Source: Streptomyces pactum (GTDB lineage: Bacteria > Actinomycetota > Actinomycetes > Streptomycetales > Streptomycetaceae). Taken from it: 64,000 nt of DNA. Below the pieces are notes generated by a model. It saw only the letters and a list, made by a program, of their open reading frames with translations. It was not told the DNA's origin and made no database searches. Where the stretch lies: assembly GCF_002005225.1 (NCBI RefSeq), contig NZ_CP019724.1:5659501-5723500 (forward strand), given 5' to 3'. Below are positions 55,553 through 63,900 of the stretch, piece by piece. The position numbers were made by a program, and so were the translations under genes. Numbering within the stretch: the first letter of the stretch is position 1; the number at the start of each line of letters is the position of its first letter.

Positions 55553-55870
55553 GGCCGAAGAGGGGCCTGCGGTGACCTGACGGCAGGAGCAGTCGGTCCG
55601 GTGGCCCTGCCCGCAGGGCGAGGGAGACGCCACCTGAACGGGCGCTTGTCGGCCGCGGCCCCCATCGAGCCGATGGGGCGCCTGTGGAGTGGGGACCTGC
55701 GTCGGTGCGGCGCGTCGCGGTTTCCCACGAAATCCGGTGGAGTCCCAGCGGCCGGAAGTGGTTGGGTCCTGCTCAATGCTTCGCTGACACGGCGCGGCGC
55801 AGTGCGAGGCGCAGGTCCGAATCGCAGGCGCGGTCTTGCCCGCGTGCCGTCGAGTGATGGAGGTATCGCG

Positions 55871-56770
55871 ATGGCTGGTTATGGGGCGCTTTCCGACGTG
55901 TACGAGTGGCTGATCGGGGACGACAGGTTGACCCCCGCCAAGGCAGCCGCCGTTTACTACAGCGGTGTAGTGGGCTCTCTGCCGCCCAACGCGCGCGTCC
56001 TCGACTGCGCGTGTGGAACCGGCCAGCTCGCCGTCGGTCTCGCGAGTCTTGGCCTTGACGTGGTCGCCACAGACGCCAGTGATGGGATGGTTCGCCGGAC
56101 CGAGAAGGCCGCCGACGAGCAGGGTGTCTCGCTTCGAGCCATCCGTGCGAACTGGGACGAATTGCCTGACCACCTGGAGGACTCCACGTTCGATCTGGTG
56201 TTCTGCGTCGGTAACTCGCTCGGGCACGCCGAGGGCGCAGCCGGGCGCCTGACCGCACTGGAAGCGATGACGCGGTTGCTGAATCCGGGCGGACGCCTTG
56301 TGCTCCACTCACGCAACTGGGAACTCGTGCGCTCCGCCGGCTCGCGGGTAGACGTCCGCGATCGACTCATCCGCCGCAACGACCGCGATGCGGTCGTCAG
56401 CTACTACTGGCAGATCCCGCAGGGCTGGGAGCAGGAACACTTCCTCGAAATCGTGGTCGCCCAGGTCGAGCCGGATGGGGCAGTGCGAGCCTGCTCGGAA
56501 CGGTTGTCCATCTGGCCCTACCGGTACGAGGACCTCGTGGCGCAGTTGCGCAGTGTCGGGCTCACGGTGCAGTCCACCACCTTCGACCCCGAGAGCGATG
56601 GATACCTGGTGGTCGCCAGCCGCGACCAGGCGCGAGGCACGTCTGAGCCGGCGCGCTGGCTCGCGACCGCCTTCAGCGGGGTCGTCGCGCCTGGCGGCTC
56701 CTGGGCAAGCTGCGATGTTCCACGACCCGCATCACCAGCCTCGTTGAGGCCGTCCTCACCCTGTAACTGA
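55871..56770 (+). CDS. Class I SAM-dependent methyltransferase, 299 aa
   Basis: Motif I VLDCACGTGQLAVGLASLG and the acidic end of strand 2 (VVATDASDGM) bind S-adenosylmethionine; DLVFCVGNSLGHAEG and MTRLLNPGGRLVLHSRNW match motifs II and III of the small-molecule/methyltransferase-25 type. The substrate is unknown. GGAGG lies 7 nt before the ATG at 55871. After YLVVASRD the last 45 residues are Pro/Ser/Ala-rich and look like an added tail. Composition is less GC-rich than neighbours, in keeping with an acquired cassette. Confidence 0.83.
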   Translation: MAGYGALSDVYEWLIGDDRLTPAKAAAVYYSGVVGSLPPNARVLDCACGTGQLAVGLASLGLDVVATDASDGMVRRTEKAADEQGVSLRAIRANWDELPDHLEDSTFDLVFCVGNSLGHAEGAAGRLTALEAMTRLLNPGGRLVLHSRNWELVRSAGSRVDVRDRLIRRNDRDAVVSYYWQIPQGWEQEHFLEIVVAQVEPDGAVRACSERLSIWPYRYEDLVAQLRSVGLTVQSTTFDPESDGYLVVASRDQARGTSEPARWLATAFSGVVAPGGSWASCDVPRPASPASLRPSSPCN

Positions 56771-56796
56771 GCTGAGGTTGGAAAGAGCTCAGTTAC
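56763..56796. terminator. Hairpin at right end of methyltransferase cassette
   Basis: GTAACTGAGCT (56763-56773) and AGCTCAGTTAC (56786-56796), perfect 11-bp stem, 12-nt loop. It overlaps the end of the methyltransferase stop region. Twenty bases later the radical SAM 3' remnant begins. Confidence 0.8.
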
Positions 56797-56815
56797 CACG
56801 GCAGGCCAACGGATT

Positions 56816-56926
56816 GGGGGTGGCGTCTGCCCGGCGATGGACACGGAGATCCAGATCGGCCCGACCGGCAAGAAGCTGCTGCCGTTGACGGTCAAGAAGG
56901 CGGAGACGGGCGGGCACGTCCACTGA
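56816..56926 (+). pseudogene. Remnant of the radical SAM gene 3' end
   Basis: In frame it reads GGVCPAMDTEIQIGPTGKK then LLPLTVKKAETGGHVH and stop at 56924-56926, matching the ending of TIGR03960 proteins. The intact gene at 53394 ends CGVCPQFDTWPQTGPTGKK LLPLTVKKSD. About 45 bp of the core differ at only two positions between the copies (from 55293 and from 56853). No start or ribosome site is convincing, so it is a duplicated gene end rather than a gene. Confidence 0.85.
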
Positions 56927-57448
56927 CGTGGTGAGGCGTCGCGGAGGCGGTAGATGTGCTGAGCGCCCTTGGCCTTCGGCGCGGGCGGGAGGCCGTCGTG
57001 CGGGAGACGACGGTACGTCGCGCCTGCGCGTCGTCGTGGTCGCGTCGGGGGGGCGAGGGCACCACTTCGGCACCGGGGATCCGGGCCGCCCGGATCTACG
57101 GCGGGGCGGGGGCGTCGCCTGCCCGGGAGGAGCGGGCCGCGTCAGCTCCCGTGCCTTCGGCCGTGGTGGTGACACACGTCACCGCCCGGGTGTGACGTAC
57201 TGTCAGTTTGCGCGCTTTGCCCGGTGGACGAGATCGCCGGACGAGTCTTAGATGGCTGGAGCTGCGGTATGGGTTCGCTGCGCGAGCTCTGGGCGGTGAT
57301 CGCTCTGCCGTCGGCGGCTGGAGTTCTCGGGGGATGGGCTCGGTCTTGTGCGCTTCTTGAGCGTGCGTGTCTTCTGGTGATCGAAGGGCAGTCGGCGGGC
57401 CGCGGCCTTGACATCAGTTCGGCAGTACCGACCCAGAGGGACCGAGTG
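56927..57448. other. Intergenic region before the trypsin-fold gene
   Basis: About 520 bp with no supported gene. It holds the inverted repeat at 57170-57205. Frames here have no ribosome sites or motifs. Confidence 0.45.
57170..57205. promoter_or_regulatory. Interrupted palindrome upstream of the trypsin-fold gene
   Basis: ACGTCAC (57176-57182) pairs with GTGACGT (57192-57198), with outer TGACA/TGTCA arms at 57170-57174 and 57201-57205. It lies 240 bp before the start and could be a hairpin or an operator. Confidence 0.4.
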
Positions 57449-59386
57449 ATGAAGGCACGGAGCGAAATCGCTTCCCGATCGACACGCCTGAGACGAGGCG
57501 GCGCTCTGCGCACTGCCGTGGTAAGGGCCGCGGCGCTGCTCGGCGCGGCACCGCTGCTGCTCCTGACGGCCGCGCCGAGTCACGCGGTTGTCGGCGCGCC
57601 TTCCGAGGACGCCGAGTACGGCTTCACCGCCCGGCTGCTGATCGGTGACCACGAGCGGGGCTGCTCGGGCACCCTGATCTCTTCCGAGTGGCTGCTCACG
57701 GCCGCCAGTTGCTTCGCCGACGACCCGGCCGCCGACCTCACGGTTCCGGCCGGCGCGCCCCGTCTGAAGACCGTGGCGACCGTGGGTGGCGACCAGGTCC
57801 GGGACGTCGTCGAACTCCTGCCGCACGGCGAACGCGATCTCGTGCTGGCCCGTCTCGCGCAGCCCGTGAGGGGTGTGGAGCCGGTCACCGTCGCCACCTC
57901 GGCGCCCGCCGAAGGGCAGGAACTCACCGTGGCCGGTCACGGGCGGACGGCACAGGAGTGGGCCCCGCTCGAGAAGCACACCGGGACGTTCGCCGTTTCC
58001 GCCGTCAACGGCGGTGACCTCGTCATGAGCGGCAGGGACGGCGCCTCGGTCTGCCAGGGCGACGCCGGTGGCCCCGCCTTCCGCACGGTCGACGGCAGGC
58101 CTGCGCTCGTCGCGGTCAGCAGCCGATCGAACCAGGTGGGCTGCTTCGGCGTCGACACCGCAGAGGGCACGTCCAGCAGCGCGGTCAGTACCCGGGTCGA
58201 CGACGTGCGCGAATGGATCGCCGGCAACGCCGTGCGGACCCCCGTCTCCGACTACGACGGTGACGGCCGCAGCGACGTCGGTGTGCTGTACGACAACGGC
58301 CGGCAGAGCGACGGCTCCCAGCGCACGGGGCTGTGGTCGTTCACCAGTACCGGTAGCGGATTCGGTGAGCCGCAGCGCGAGTGGGACAGCAAGACGTTCG
58401 GCAACTGGGACTGGAGTCGTTCCAAGACGGTCTCCGGTGACTTCAACGGCGACGGTCGCGGTGACGTGGGTGTGCTGTACGACAACGGCCGGCAGAGCGA
58501 CGGCTTCAATCGCACGACGCTGTGGACGTTCTCCGGTACGGCCTCCGGCTTCGGGCAGCCGGTCAAGGTCTGGGACAACGCCGGCTCGGGTGGTCCTAGC
58601 TGGGACTGGAGTCGTTCCAAGGTGACGTCGGGTGATTTCGACGGTGATGGTCGTGGTGATGTGGGTGTGTTGTATGACAACGGTCAGTTGAGTGATGGTG
58701 CCAATCGTTCGGCGTTGTGGACGTTCACGAGTACGGGTTCTGGTTTCGGTGGGCCGGTGCGTGTGTGGGACAGCGCCGGGTCGTTCAGTTGGAGCTGGGA
58801 GCGTTCCAAGGTGACGTCGGGTGATTTCGACGGTGATGGTCGTGGTGATGTGGGTGTGTTGTATGACAACGGTCAGTTGAGTGATGGTGCCAATCGTTCG
58901 GCGTTGTGGACGTTCACGAGTACGGGTTCTGGTTTCGGTGGGCCGGTGCGTGTGTGGGACAGCGCCGGGTCGTTCAGTTGGAGCTGGGAGCGTTCCAAGG
59001 TGACGTCGGGTGATTTCGACGGTGATGGTCGTGGTGATGTGGGTGTGTTGTATGACAACGGTCAGTTGAGTGATGGTGCCAATCGTTCGGCGTTGTGGAC
59101 GCTGACGAGTACGGGTTCTGGTTTCGGTGGGCCGGTGCGTGTGTGGGACAGCGCCGGGTCGTTCAGTTGGAGCTGGGAGCGTTCCAAGGTGACGTCGGGT
59201 GATTTCGACGGTGATGGTCGTGGTGATGTGGGTGTGTTGTATGACAACGGTCAGTTGAGTGATGGTGCCAATCGTTCGGCGTTGTGGACGCTGACGAGTA
59301 CGGGTTCTGGTTTCGGTGGGCCGGTGCGTGTGTGGGACAGCGCCGGGTCCATCAGTTGGAGCTGGGCACGCAGTGAGCTCACCTGA
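57449..59386 (+). CDS. Secreted trypsin-fold pseudoprotease with FG-GAP/VCBS repeats, 645 aa
   Basis: Signal peptide (RTAVVRAAALLGAAPLLLLTAAPSHA), a chymotrypsin-fold domain from VVGAPSEDAEYGF to VDDVREWI (about residues 48-262), then six FG-GAP-type repeats each with a DxDGDGxxD calcium loop. The trypsin sites are altered: LTAAHC is LTAASC (Ser87 where His is expected), the Asp130 region DLVLARL is kept, and GDSGGP is GDAGGP (Ala206 for the catalytic Ser). It therefore cannot be a normal serine protease. The repeats may bind surfaces or partners. ATG at 57449 has GAGGGA 8 nt upstream. Confidence 0.9.
   Translation: MKARSEIASRSTRLRRGGALRTAVVRAAALLGAAPLLLLTAAPSHAVVGAPSEDAEYGFTARLLIGDHERGCSGTLISSEWLLTAASCFADDPAADLTVPAGAPRLKTVATVGGDQVRDVVELLPHGERDLVLARLAQPVRGVEPVTVATSAPAEGQELTVAGHGRTAQEWAPLEKHTGTFAVSAVNGGDLVMSGRDGASVCQGDAGGPAFRTVDGRPALVAVSSRSNQVGCFGVDTAEGTSSSAVSTRVDDVREWIAGNAVRTPVSDYDGDGRSDVGVLYDNGRQSDGSQRTGLWSFTSTGSGFGEPQREWDSKTFGNWDWSRSKTVSGDFNGDGRGDVGVLYDNGRQSDGFNRTTLWTFSGTASGFGQPVKVWDNAGSGGPSWDWSRSKVTSGDFDGDGRGDVGVLYDNGQLSDGANRSALWTFTSTGSGFGGPVRVWDSAGSFSWSWERSKVTSGDFDGDGRGDVGVLYDNGQLSDGANRSALWTFTSTGSGFGGPVRVWDSAGSFSWSWERSKVTSGDFDGDGRGDVGVLYDNGQLSDGANRSALWTLTSTGSGFGGPVRVWDSAGSFSWSWERSKVTSGDFDGDGRGDVGVLYDNGQLSDGANRSALWTLTSTGSGFGGPVRVWDSAGSISWSWARSELT
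58621..59376. repeat. Four near-identical 189-bp coding repeats
   Basis: Units begin at 58621, 58810, 58999 and 59188 at the same GGTGACGTCG. Each encodes 63 residues including DFDGDGRGDVGVLYDNGQLSD. Units differ at a handful of bases (for example TTCACGAGT to CTGACGAGT). The two preceding repeats (about 58245-58620) share the protein pattern but not the DNA. Confidence 0.95.
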
Positions 59387-59887
59387 CCCCACGCGCCGCG
59401 CATAGGCCGCGGCGCACCGGGCAGGCCGTGGGATCCGGTCGGGGTGTCCGGCGTCTTCGCCGGTATGGACTGCGAGCGACGGCCTCCTGGCGGGAGTCGG
59501 CAAGGGCCGCCGCGGCGACGGGCCCGAAGGGTCTTTCGCCGCGGCGGTCGGTTTTTCCGGCACGGTCGTGGTCCTCGTGCGGGAAAGGGCCGGACGTGTC
59601 GGTCGAGAACAGGTGCGGATGTGTGGGGGCGCTGGTCGCCGGCGGTCGGCTGTCGCGGGACACCGTCCTGCGGCACCTTCGCCGGGGCCCCGCGAGCCGC
59701 CGGGAGGGCGGCCCGGCAGACGCTCGCCCTCGCCGGTCGTCCCCGGGCGGAGGGCCCGGGGTGGCGTGCGACGGGTGCCTTTCGGGGAGCCGGGCAGGGC
59801 GCGGTCGGTGGCCGGCGGGAACCTTCCGCGGCCGAGGCACGTACTCTTGGTAGCAGTACGACCGCTCTCACGAAGGACTGAACGACA
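59387..59887. other. Intergenic region before the DUF2344 gene
   Basis: About 500 bp of GC-rich DNA with no open frame bearing a ribosome site or a motif. It must contain the promoter for the DUF2344/RNase E block; TACTCTTGGTAGCAG near 59840 is a possible -10 region. No hairpin terminator of high quality was noticed. Confidence 0.4.
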
Positions 59888-59929
59888 CTGGGCAAGCGAC
59901 AGCCCGAAGGCCCGCCGCCCGTACCCGCG

Positions 59930-60706
59930 GTGCAGCGCATTCGACTGCGTTACACCAAGCGCGGCCGCCTCCGGTTCACCAGCCACCGTGATTTCCAGCG
60001 CGCCTTCGAGCGTGCACTGCGCCGCGCCGAGGTGCCCATGGCGTACTCGGCGGGGTTCACGCCGCACCCGAAGGTGTCGTACGCCAATGCCGCACCCACC
60101 GGCACGGGCAGTGAGGCGGAGTACCTGGAGATCGCGCTCACCGAGGCGCGCGATCCGGAGCGGCTCAGGCTGCTTCTCGACGAGTCGCTGCCCGCCGGGC
60201 TCGACATCGTCGAGGCGGCCGAGGCCCGGACCTCCGGGCTCGCCGACCGGCTGACGGCTTCCGTGTGGGAGCTGCGGCTGGCGGGTGTGGAGTCCGCGGA
60301 CGCCGAGCGCGCCGTCGCGGCGTTCAACTCGGCCGAGGCGGTCGAGGTCCAGCGCCGGACCAAGAACGGCGTCCGTACCTTCGACGCCCGCTCCGCCGTC
60401 GCGCACCTGGAGAGCGTCACCACGTGCGGTTCGGCGGCTGATAGGCCGACCGACCAGCCCTGTGCGATACTGCGGCTGGTTGTTCGGCACGTGACGCCTG
60501 CCGTACGACCCGACGACGTCCTGTCCGGTCTTCGCGCCGTGGCCGACCTGGCGCCGCCGGTCCCCGCAGCGGTGACCAGGCTGGCGCAGGGGCTGTTCGA
60601 TGAAGAGACCGGTGCGGTGACCGACCCGCTCGCGCCCGACCGCGAGGCAGAAGCGCCCGAGCCGCATCCGGCCGCCGCTTCCGCCGCCGCGAAGGCGTCG
60701 GCGTAA
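59930..60706 (+). CDS. DUF2344 (TIGR03936) protein, 258 aa or 272 aa
   Basis: Member of the family encoded beside TIGR03960 radical SAM and RNase E/G genes: MQRIRLRYTKRGRLRFTSHRDFQRAFERALRRAEVPMAYSAGFTPHPKVSYANAAPTG is the conserved opening. Its function is unproven. GTG at 59930 is the first usual start, but the frame stays open upstream and a CTG at 59888, 10 nt after AAGGA, would give a GKRQPEGPPPVPAV leader; the family opening in relatives suggests that longer form. Followed by RNase E. Confidence 0.88.
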   Translation: MQRIRLRYTKRGRLRFTSHRDFQRAFERALRRAEVPMAYSAGFTPHPKVSYANAAPTGTGSEAEYLEIALTEARDPERLRLLLDESLPAGLDIVEAAEARTSGLADRLTASVWELRLAGVESADAERAVAAFNSAEAVEVQRRTKNGVRTFDARSAVAHLESVTTCGSAADRPTDQPCAILRLVVRHVTPAVRPDDVLSGLRAVADLAPPVPAAVTRLAQGLFDEETGAVTDPLAPDREAEAPEPHPAAASAAAKASA

Positions 60707-60979
60707 GGGAGGTTCCGCTCAGGGACGGACGTCGTAGCGCCGCCCTCGAACTCGGGAGCCACCTGGGTCGGGCAGCGCACCGACCACAAGACTTTCGCCA
60801 GGCCGTGCACGACAAGGGGTACGGAACCGGCGAGACAAGACACGGAGAGCTTCCGAGCGGCGCCCGCGCCCCGGACGGCGGCGACGCGCATCGCGCGAGC
60901 CGCGGACGTCACCGGCGGTCGACATGATCGATGCCGGACCGGGCGCGGCGCCCGGGAGCCTGACGGGAGAAACCCCCGC

Positions 60980-63900
60980 ATGCTCGAACCGACCGAATCC
61001 ACAGAGTCCTCGACCACTTCGACGGGCTCCGAAGCGAACACCCCCAGCGACACCCTGCCGCCGCGTCGTCGGCGCAGGGCCGCGTCCCGCCCGGCGGGAC
61101 CGCCGTCCGGTGGCCCCGAGGCGTCGGCGGAGACCGTCGCGCCGGCCGAGGTGACCGCCGCGACCGACGAGGTGGAAGAGACGGAAGAGGCGGCGGCCGA
61201 AGAGGCTGCCGCAGCGGTGCCCGAGGCGGCTCCGGAGCCCGTGTCCGCGGGTCGGCCGCGGCGCCGTGCGGTGCGCCGCGCCTCCGCACCCGCGGGGACC
61301 CCGACGACGGCGGAGACGGCCGAGACCGTCGTGCCGGCGTCCGCCGCCGCCGAGACGCCGGCCGTCGCCGAGACGCCCGCGCCCGCCGAGGCCGAGGCCG
61401 AGGACGCGGCTCCGCGCCGTACCCGTCGTCGTGCCACGCGCAGCGTGACCACGCCCACCGAGCCGGTTGCCACCGAGACGTCCGACGCTCCCGCGAAGGC
61501 CGCCGAGACGCCCGCGCCCGCCGAGGCCGAGGCCGAGGACGCGGCTCCGCGCCGTACCCGTCGCCGTGCCACGCGCAGTGTGAGCACGCCCACCGAGCCG
61601 GCCGCCGTGGAGGCGTCCGCCGCTCCGGCGGCGGAGACCGAGGCCCCGGAGGCGTCGGCGGAGGCCGCCGAGACGCCCGCGCCCGCCGAGGCCGAGGACG
61701 CCGCTCCCCGCCGTACCCGTCGCCGTGCCACGCGCCGTGTGGCCGCCCCGTCCTCCGCGCCCGCCGACGCCGGCCCGGAGGTGAGCGAGCCCGCTCCGGC
61801 GGCGGAGACCGAGGCCCCGCAGGCGGCCCCCGAGACGCCGGAGAAGACCGCCGAGCCCGTCGAGGACGCCGCTCCGCGCCGTGCGCGCCGCCGGTCCGCC
61901 CGTAAGGCCGCCACCGGATTCGCCGCGCCGGCGCAGAGCGCCGCCGCGGCCTCCGACGAGGCGGACGCCCCCAAGCGCCCGTCGCGTCCCGCCGTCGCCG
62001 TGTTCCAGGCGCCCGTGTTCGCCGAGCCGCAGTTCCAGACGCCCGAGCGGGCCGCCGCAGAGGCCGCCGCCGAGGCGGCCGGGCCCGAACCGGCGCAGGC
62101 GCCGGAGGAGGCCGAGGAGCTTACGGAGGAGCAGCCCGCCGGGTCGCGCCGCCGCCGCAAGCGCCGGGGTGCCGCCGAGGAGGCCGCCGAGGAGCGGACC
62201 ACCGCCGCCGCGAAGCAGGAGCGGGAGCAGGAGCGGGAGCAGGAGGCGCCGGAGGCCGAGACCGACGCCGACACGGACGCGGACGAGTCCGGCGAGGACC
62301 ACGACGACGCCGAGGGCTCCGAGGAGGCCGGTTCGCGCCGACGCCGTCGCCGGGGCGGCCGGCGCCGTCGCCGGGGCGATGCCGCCGACGGCGACGCCGG
62401 TGAGTCCGCCGACGGCGACACCGAGGACACCGCCGCCGAACAGGCCGCCCGGGCCGATCAGGACGCTGCGGACACCGCCGAGCAGGCCGAGGAGGACGCC
62501 GAGGAGAGCGAGGACGCCTCCGGGGAGGGCGGTGGCTCCAGCAGCAGCCGTCGCCGTCGTCGCCGTCGTCGCCGTGCCGGGGACGGCTCCGGTGAGGCCG
62601 AGTCGTCCGCCGACGACCCCGAGCGCACCGTCGTCAAGGTCCGCGAGCCCCGGCCCCAGCGGGAAAAGGGTGCCGAGCCGTCCGACGAGGTGCAGTCCAT
62701 CAAGGGCTCGACTCGCCTGGAGGCCAAGAAGCAGCGCCGCCGGGAAGGCCGCGAGCAGGGTCGCCGGCGCGTCCCGATCATCACCGAGGCGGAGTTCCTG
62801 GCCCGCCGCGAGGCCGTCGAGCGGGTCATGGTCGTCCGTCAGCACGGCGAGCGCACTCAGATCGGCGTCCTGGAGGACGGCGTGCTCGTCGAGCACTACG
62901 TCAACAAGGAGCAGGCGACCTCGTACGTCGGCAACGTCTACCTCGGCAAGGTGCAGAACGTGCTGCCGTCGATGGAGGCCGCCTTCATCGACATCGGCAA
63001 GGGTCGCAACGCCGTCCTGTACGCCGGTGAGGTCAACTTCGAGGCCCTCGGCATGTCCGGCGGGCCGCGCCGCATCGAGTCCGCCCTCAAGTCCGGCCAG
63101 TCGGTCCTGGTGCAGGTCACCAAGGACCCGATCGGCCACAAGGGCGCCCGTCTGACCAGTCAGGTCTCGCTGCCCGGCCGCTACCTGGTCTACGTGCCCG
63201 AGGGCTCGATGACCGGCATCAGCCGCAAGCTGCCCGACACCGAGCGGTCCCGGCTGAAGACCATCCTCAAGAAGATCGTCCCCGAGGACGCGGGCGTCAT
63301 CGTGCGCACCGCCGCGGAGGGCGCGAGCGAGGACGAGCTGCGCCGCGACGTCGAGCGGCTCCAGGGGCAGTGGGAGGAGATCCGGAAGAAGGCCAAGAGC
63401 GGCGGCAGTTCGAACGCGCCCACGCTGCTCTACGGCGAGCCGGACATGACCGTCCGGGTCGTGCGCGACATCTTCAACGAGGACTTCACCAAGGTCGTCG
63501 TCAGCGGTGACGAGGCCTGGCAGACCATCCACGGCTACGTGGCCCACGTGGCGCCGGACCTCGCCGACCGGCTGTCCAAGTGGACCAGCGAGGTCGACGT
63601 CTTCGCCACGTACCGGATCGACGAGCAGCTCGCCAAGGCGCTGGACCGCAAGGTCTGGCTGCCCAGCGGTGGTTCGCTGGTGATCGACCGGACCGAGGCG
63701 ATGGTCGTCATCGACGTCAACACCGGCAAGTTCACCGGTCAGGGCGGCAACCTCGAGGAGACGGTCACCAGGAACAACCTGGAGGCGGCCGAGGAGATCG
63801 TGCGCCAGCTCAGGCTGCGCGACCTCGGCGGCATCATCGTCATCGACTTCATCGACATGGTCCTGGAGTCCAACCGGGACCTGGTGCTGCGGCGCCTGCT

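Noticed and set aside
57248..60667. Very long minus-strand open frame opposite the pseudoprotease and DUF2344 genes
   Set aside because: It runs antisense through two recognisable genes, has no family motif and arises from GC-rich codon bias; its Thr/Arg repeats are the shadow of the 189-bp repeats.
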